NCBI GenBank assembly: GCA_023432005.1
Contig: JAEYVF010000015.1
Coordinates: 1 to 6,401, forward strand
Direction: 5' to 3'
DNA: 6,401 nt
Source of the DNA: Actinomycetes bacterium
GTDB lineage: Bacteria > Actinomycetota > Actinomycetes > Actinomycetales > Microbacteriaceae
Position numbers and translations under genes: made by a program. How positions within the stretch are numbered: the first letter of the stretch is position 1; every line of letters starts with the position of its first letter. Positions 5,730 to 6,401 of the stretch are shown here, piece by piece. The notes under the pieces were generated by a model. That model made no database searches. It was given only the letters and a program-made list of their open reading frames with translations, and was not told where the DNA came from.

Positions 5730-5742
5730 GAAGCAGCGCACG

Positions 5743-5783
5743 ACGAAGCGGGCGGCTCCCCGGAGGGGAACCGCCCGCTTCGT
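5743..5783 (+). terminator. Hairpin terminator after the WXG100 gene
   Basis: A perfect 13-bp stem pairs 5743-5755 (ACGAAGCGGGCGG) with 5771-5783. After one C/A mismatch, a further 5 bp (TCCCC 5757-5761 with GGGGA 5765-5769) closes on a 3-nt loop. It begins 13 bp after the WXG100 stop. No T-run follows, as is common for GC-rich actinobacterial terminators. Its position between convergent genes suggests it may stop transcription from both sides. Confidence 0.8.
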
Positions 5784-5839
5784 GCGTTGTGGCGTGGGGT
5801 CTCGAGACGCGTCGCGCAGGCGCGCGGCGCTCATCGACC

Positions 5840-5888
5840 CTGACCTTTCGGGTGAAGGTTGCGATGCAACCTTCACCCTTCAGGTCAG
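5840..5888 (-). terminator. Long hairpin abutting the groEL stop codon, probable groEL terminator
   Basis: CTGACCT (5840-5846) pairs with AGGTCAG (5882-5888), and GGGTGAAGGTTGC (5850-5862) pairs with GCAACCTTCACCC (5866-5878) around a GAT loop. A symmetric 3x3 TTC/TTC internal loop lies between, giving 7 + 13 bp. The groEL TGA (5887-5885) lies inside the outer arm. The arms are less GC-rich than the surroundings and no T-run follows. Probably a terminator or 3' stabiliser for groEL mRNA; a dispersed palindromic repeat is the alternative. Confidence 0.65.
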
Positions 5889-6401
5889 AAGTCCATGCCG
5901 CCCGTCGGGTCACCGGCCGGAGCCGCGACCTTCTCGGGCTTGTCGGCGACGACGGCCTCGGTGGTGAGGAACAGGCCCGCGATCGACGCCGCGTTGAGCA
6001 GCGCCGAACGGGTGACCTTCACCGGGTCGCTGATGCCGGCCGAGAGCATCTCGACGTACTCGCCGGTGGCGGCGTTGAGGCCCTGGCCCACCGGGAGGTT
6101 GCGCACCTTGTCGACCACGACGCCCGGCTCGAGACCCGCGTTGAGCGCGATCTGCTTGAGCGGCGCGTCGATCGCGACCTTGACGATGTTGGCTCCGGTC
6201 GCCTCGTCGCCCGAGAGCTCGAGCTTCTCGAACGCCGTCTTGCCCGCCTGGATGAGCGCGACGCCACCACCGGCGACGATGCCCTCCTCGCCGGCCGCCT
6301 TCGCGTTGCGGATGGCGTCCTCGATGCGGTGCTTGCGCTCCTTGAGCTCGACCTCGGTGGCCGCACCCGCCTTGATGACGGCGACGCCGCCCGCGAGCTT
6401 G
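5885..6401 (-). CDS. groEL: Chaperonin GroEL (Hsp60), C-terminal third
   Basis: The 171 C-terminal residues of the 60-kDa chaperonin are present; the start lies right of the window. GroEL forms the ATP-driven double ring that refolds proteins in the cytosol with GroES. Recognisable segments are KLAGGVAVIKAGAATEVELK at the start, ERKHRIEDAIRNAKAAGEEGIVAGGG (with the ATP-hydrolysing Asp of the ED pair and the GGG nucleotide contact), NAGLEPGVVVDKV, NAATGEYVEM and DPVKVTRSALLNAASIAGLFLTTEA. It ends in GGMDF, the form of the main housekeeping actinobacterial GroEL, rather than the histidine-rich tail of mycobacterial GroEL1. AKAAGEEG carries Gly where Val is usual, a minor change. It is convergent with the WXG100 gene and no groES is visible. 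Identity is essentially certain. Confidence 0.97.
   Translation of the reverse strand, partial: KLAGGVAVIKAGAATEVELKERKHRIEDAIRNAKAAGEEGIVAGGGVALIQAGKTAFEKLELSGDEATGANIVKVAIDAPLKQIALNAGLEPGVVVDKVRNLPVGQGLNAATGEYVEMLSAGISDPVKVTRSALLNAASIAGLFLTTEAVVADKPEKVAAPAGDPTGGMDF

Noticed and set aside
3615..5876. A 753-codon open frame on the minus strand opposite the sensor kinase and WXG100 genes
   Set aside because: It is antisense to clearly functional genes, starts inside the groEL-side hairpin, and its product is low-complexity Arg/Gly/Asp/His sequence without recognisable folds.
1..6401. CRISPR arrays, tRNA or rRNA genes, insertion sequences, prophage or defence genes
   Set aside because: I saw no regularly spaced repeats, cloverleaf sequences, transposase motifs or terminal inverted repeats; the region looks like stable chromosomal core.

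Overview
The window comes from a very GC-rich actinobacterial chromosome. Microbacteriaceae or a close relative is my best guess. The reasons are roughly 70% GC with GC-ending codons, a GroEL ending in GGMDF, a WXG100 protein, a FolP2-type dihydropteroate-synthase paralogue, and gene starts that look leaderless. The lineage is inferred from these traits; no database search was possible. No mobile element, CRISPR array, tRNA or rRNA is visible, and gene packing is tight.

Left arm (1-2843, minus strand). Three genes read leftward as an apparent operon: an AIF/ferredoxin-reductase-type FAD oxidoreductase, a divergent FolP2-like dihydropteroate synthase homologue 10 bp downstream, and a RibD C-domain (pyrimidine reductase family) protein that overlaps it by 4 bp and runs off the left edge. 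The FolP2-like protein keeps much of the pterin site but has lost the GESTRPG loop of true synthases. With a coupled DHFR-fold reductase and a flavoprotein, this may be an uncharacterised pterin or flavin redox module rather than ordinary folate synthesis.

Centre (2844-5729, plus strand). A divergent 98-bp gap holds a strong promoter (GTGACA, 17 bp, GATAAT) whose predicted start coincides with the ATG of an OmpR/PhoB-type response regulator, so that mRNA is probably leaderless. Two TTCAGA repeats with an 11-bp period sit in the spacer and suggest autoregulation. A membrane sensor kinase follows. It has a two-cysteine extracytoplasmic domain and an unusual insertion of about 80 residues, Pro/Thr-rich and then basic, inside its ATPase domain. 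A single WXG100 (type VII secretion) protein begins 9 bp after the kinase.

Right end (5730-6401). A 155-bp convergent gap carries two long hairpins, the second abutting the stop codon of groEL. The C-terminal third of groEL is present on the minus strand and runs off the right edge.

The best candidates for something new are the kinase insertion, the FolP2-like/RibD-like coupled pair, and the association of a lone WXG100 gene with a two-component system. Nothing here proves an undescribed system.
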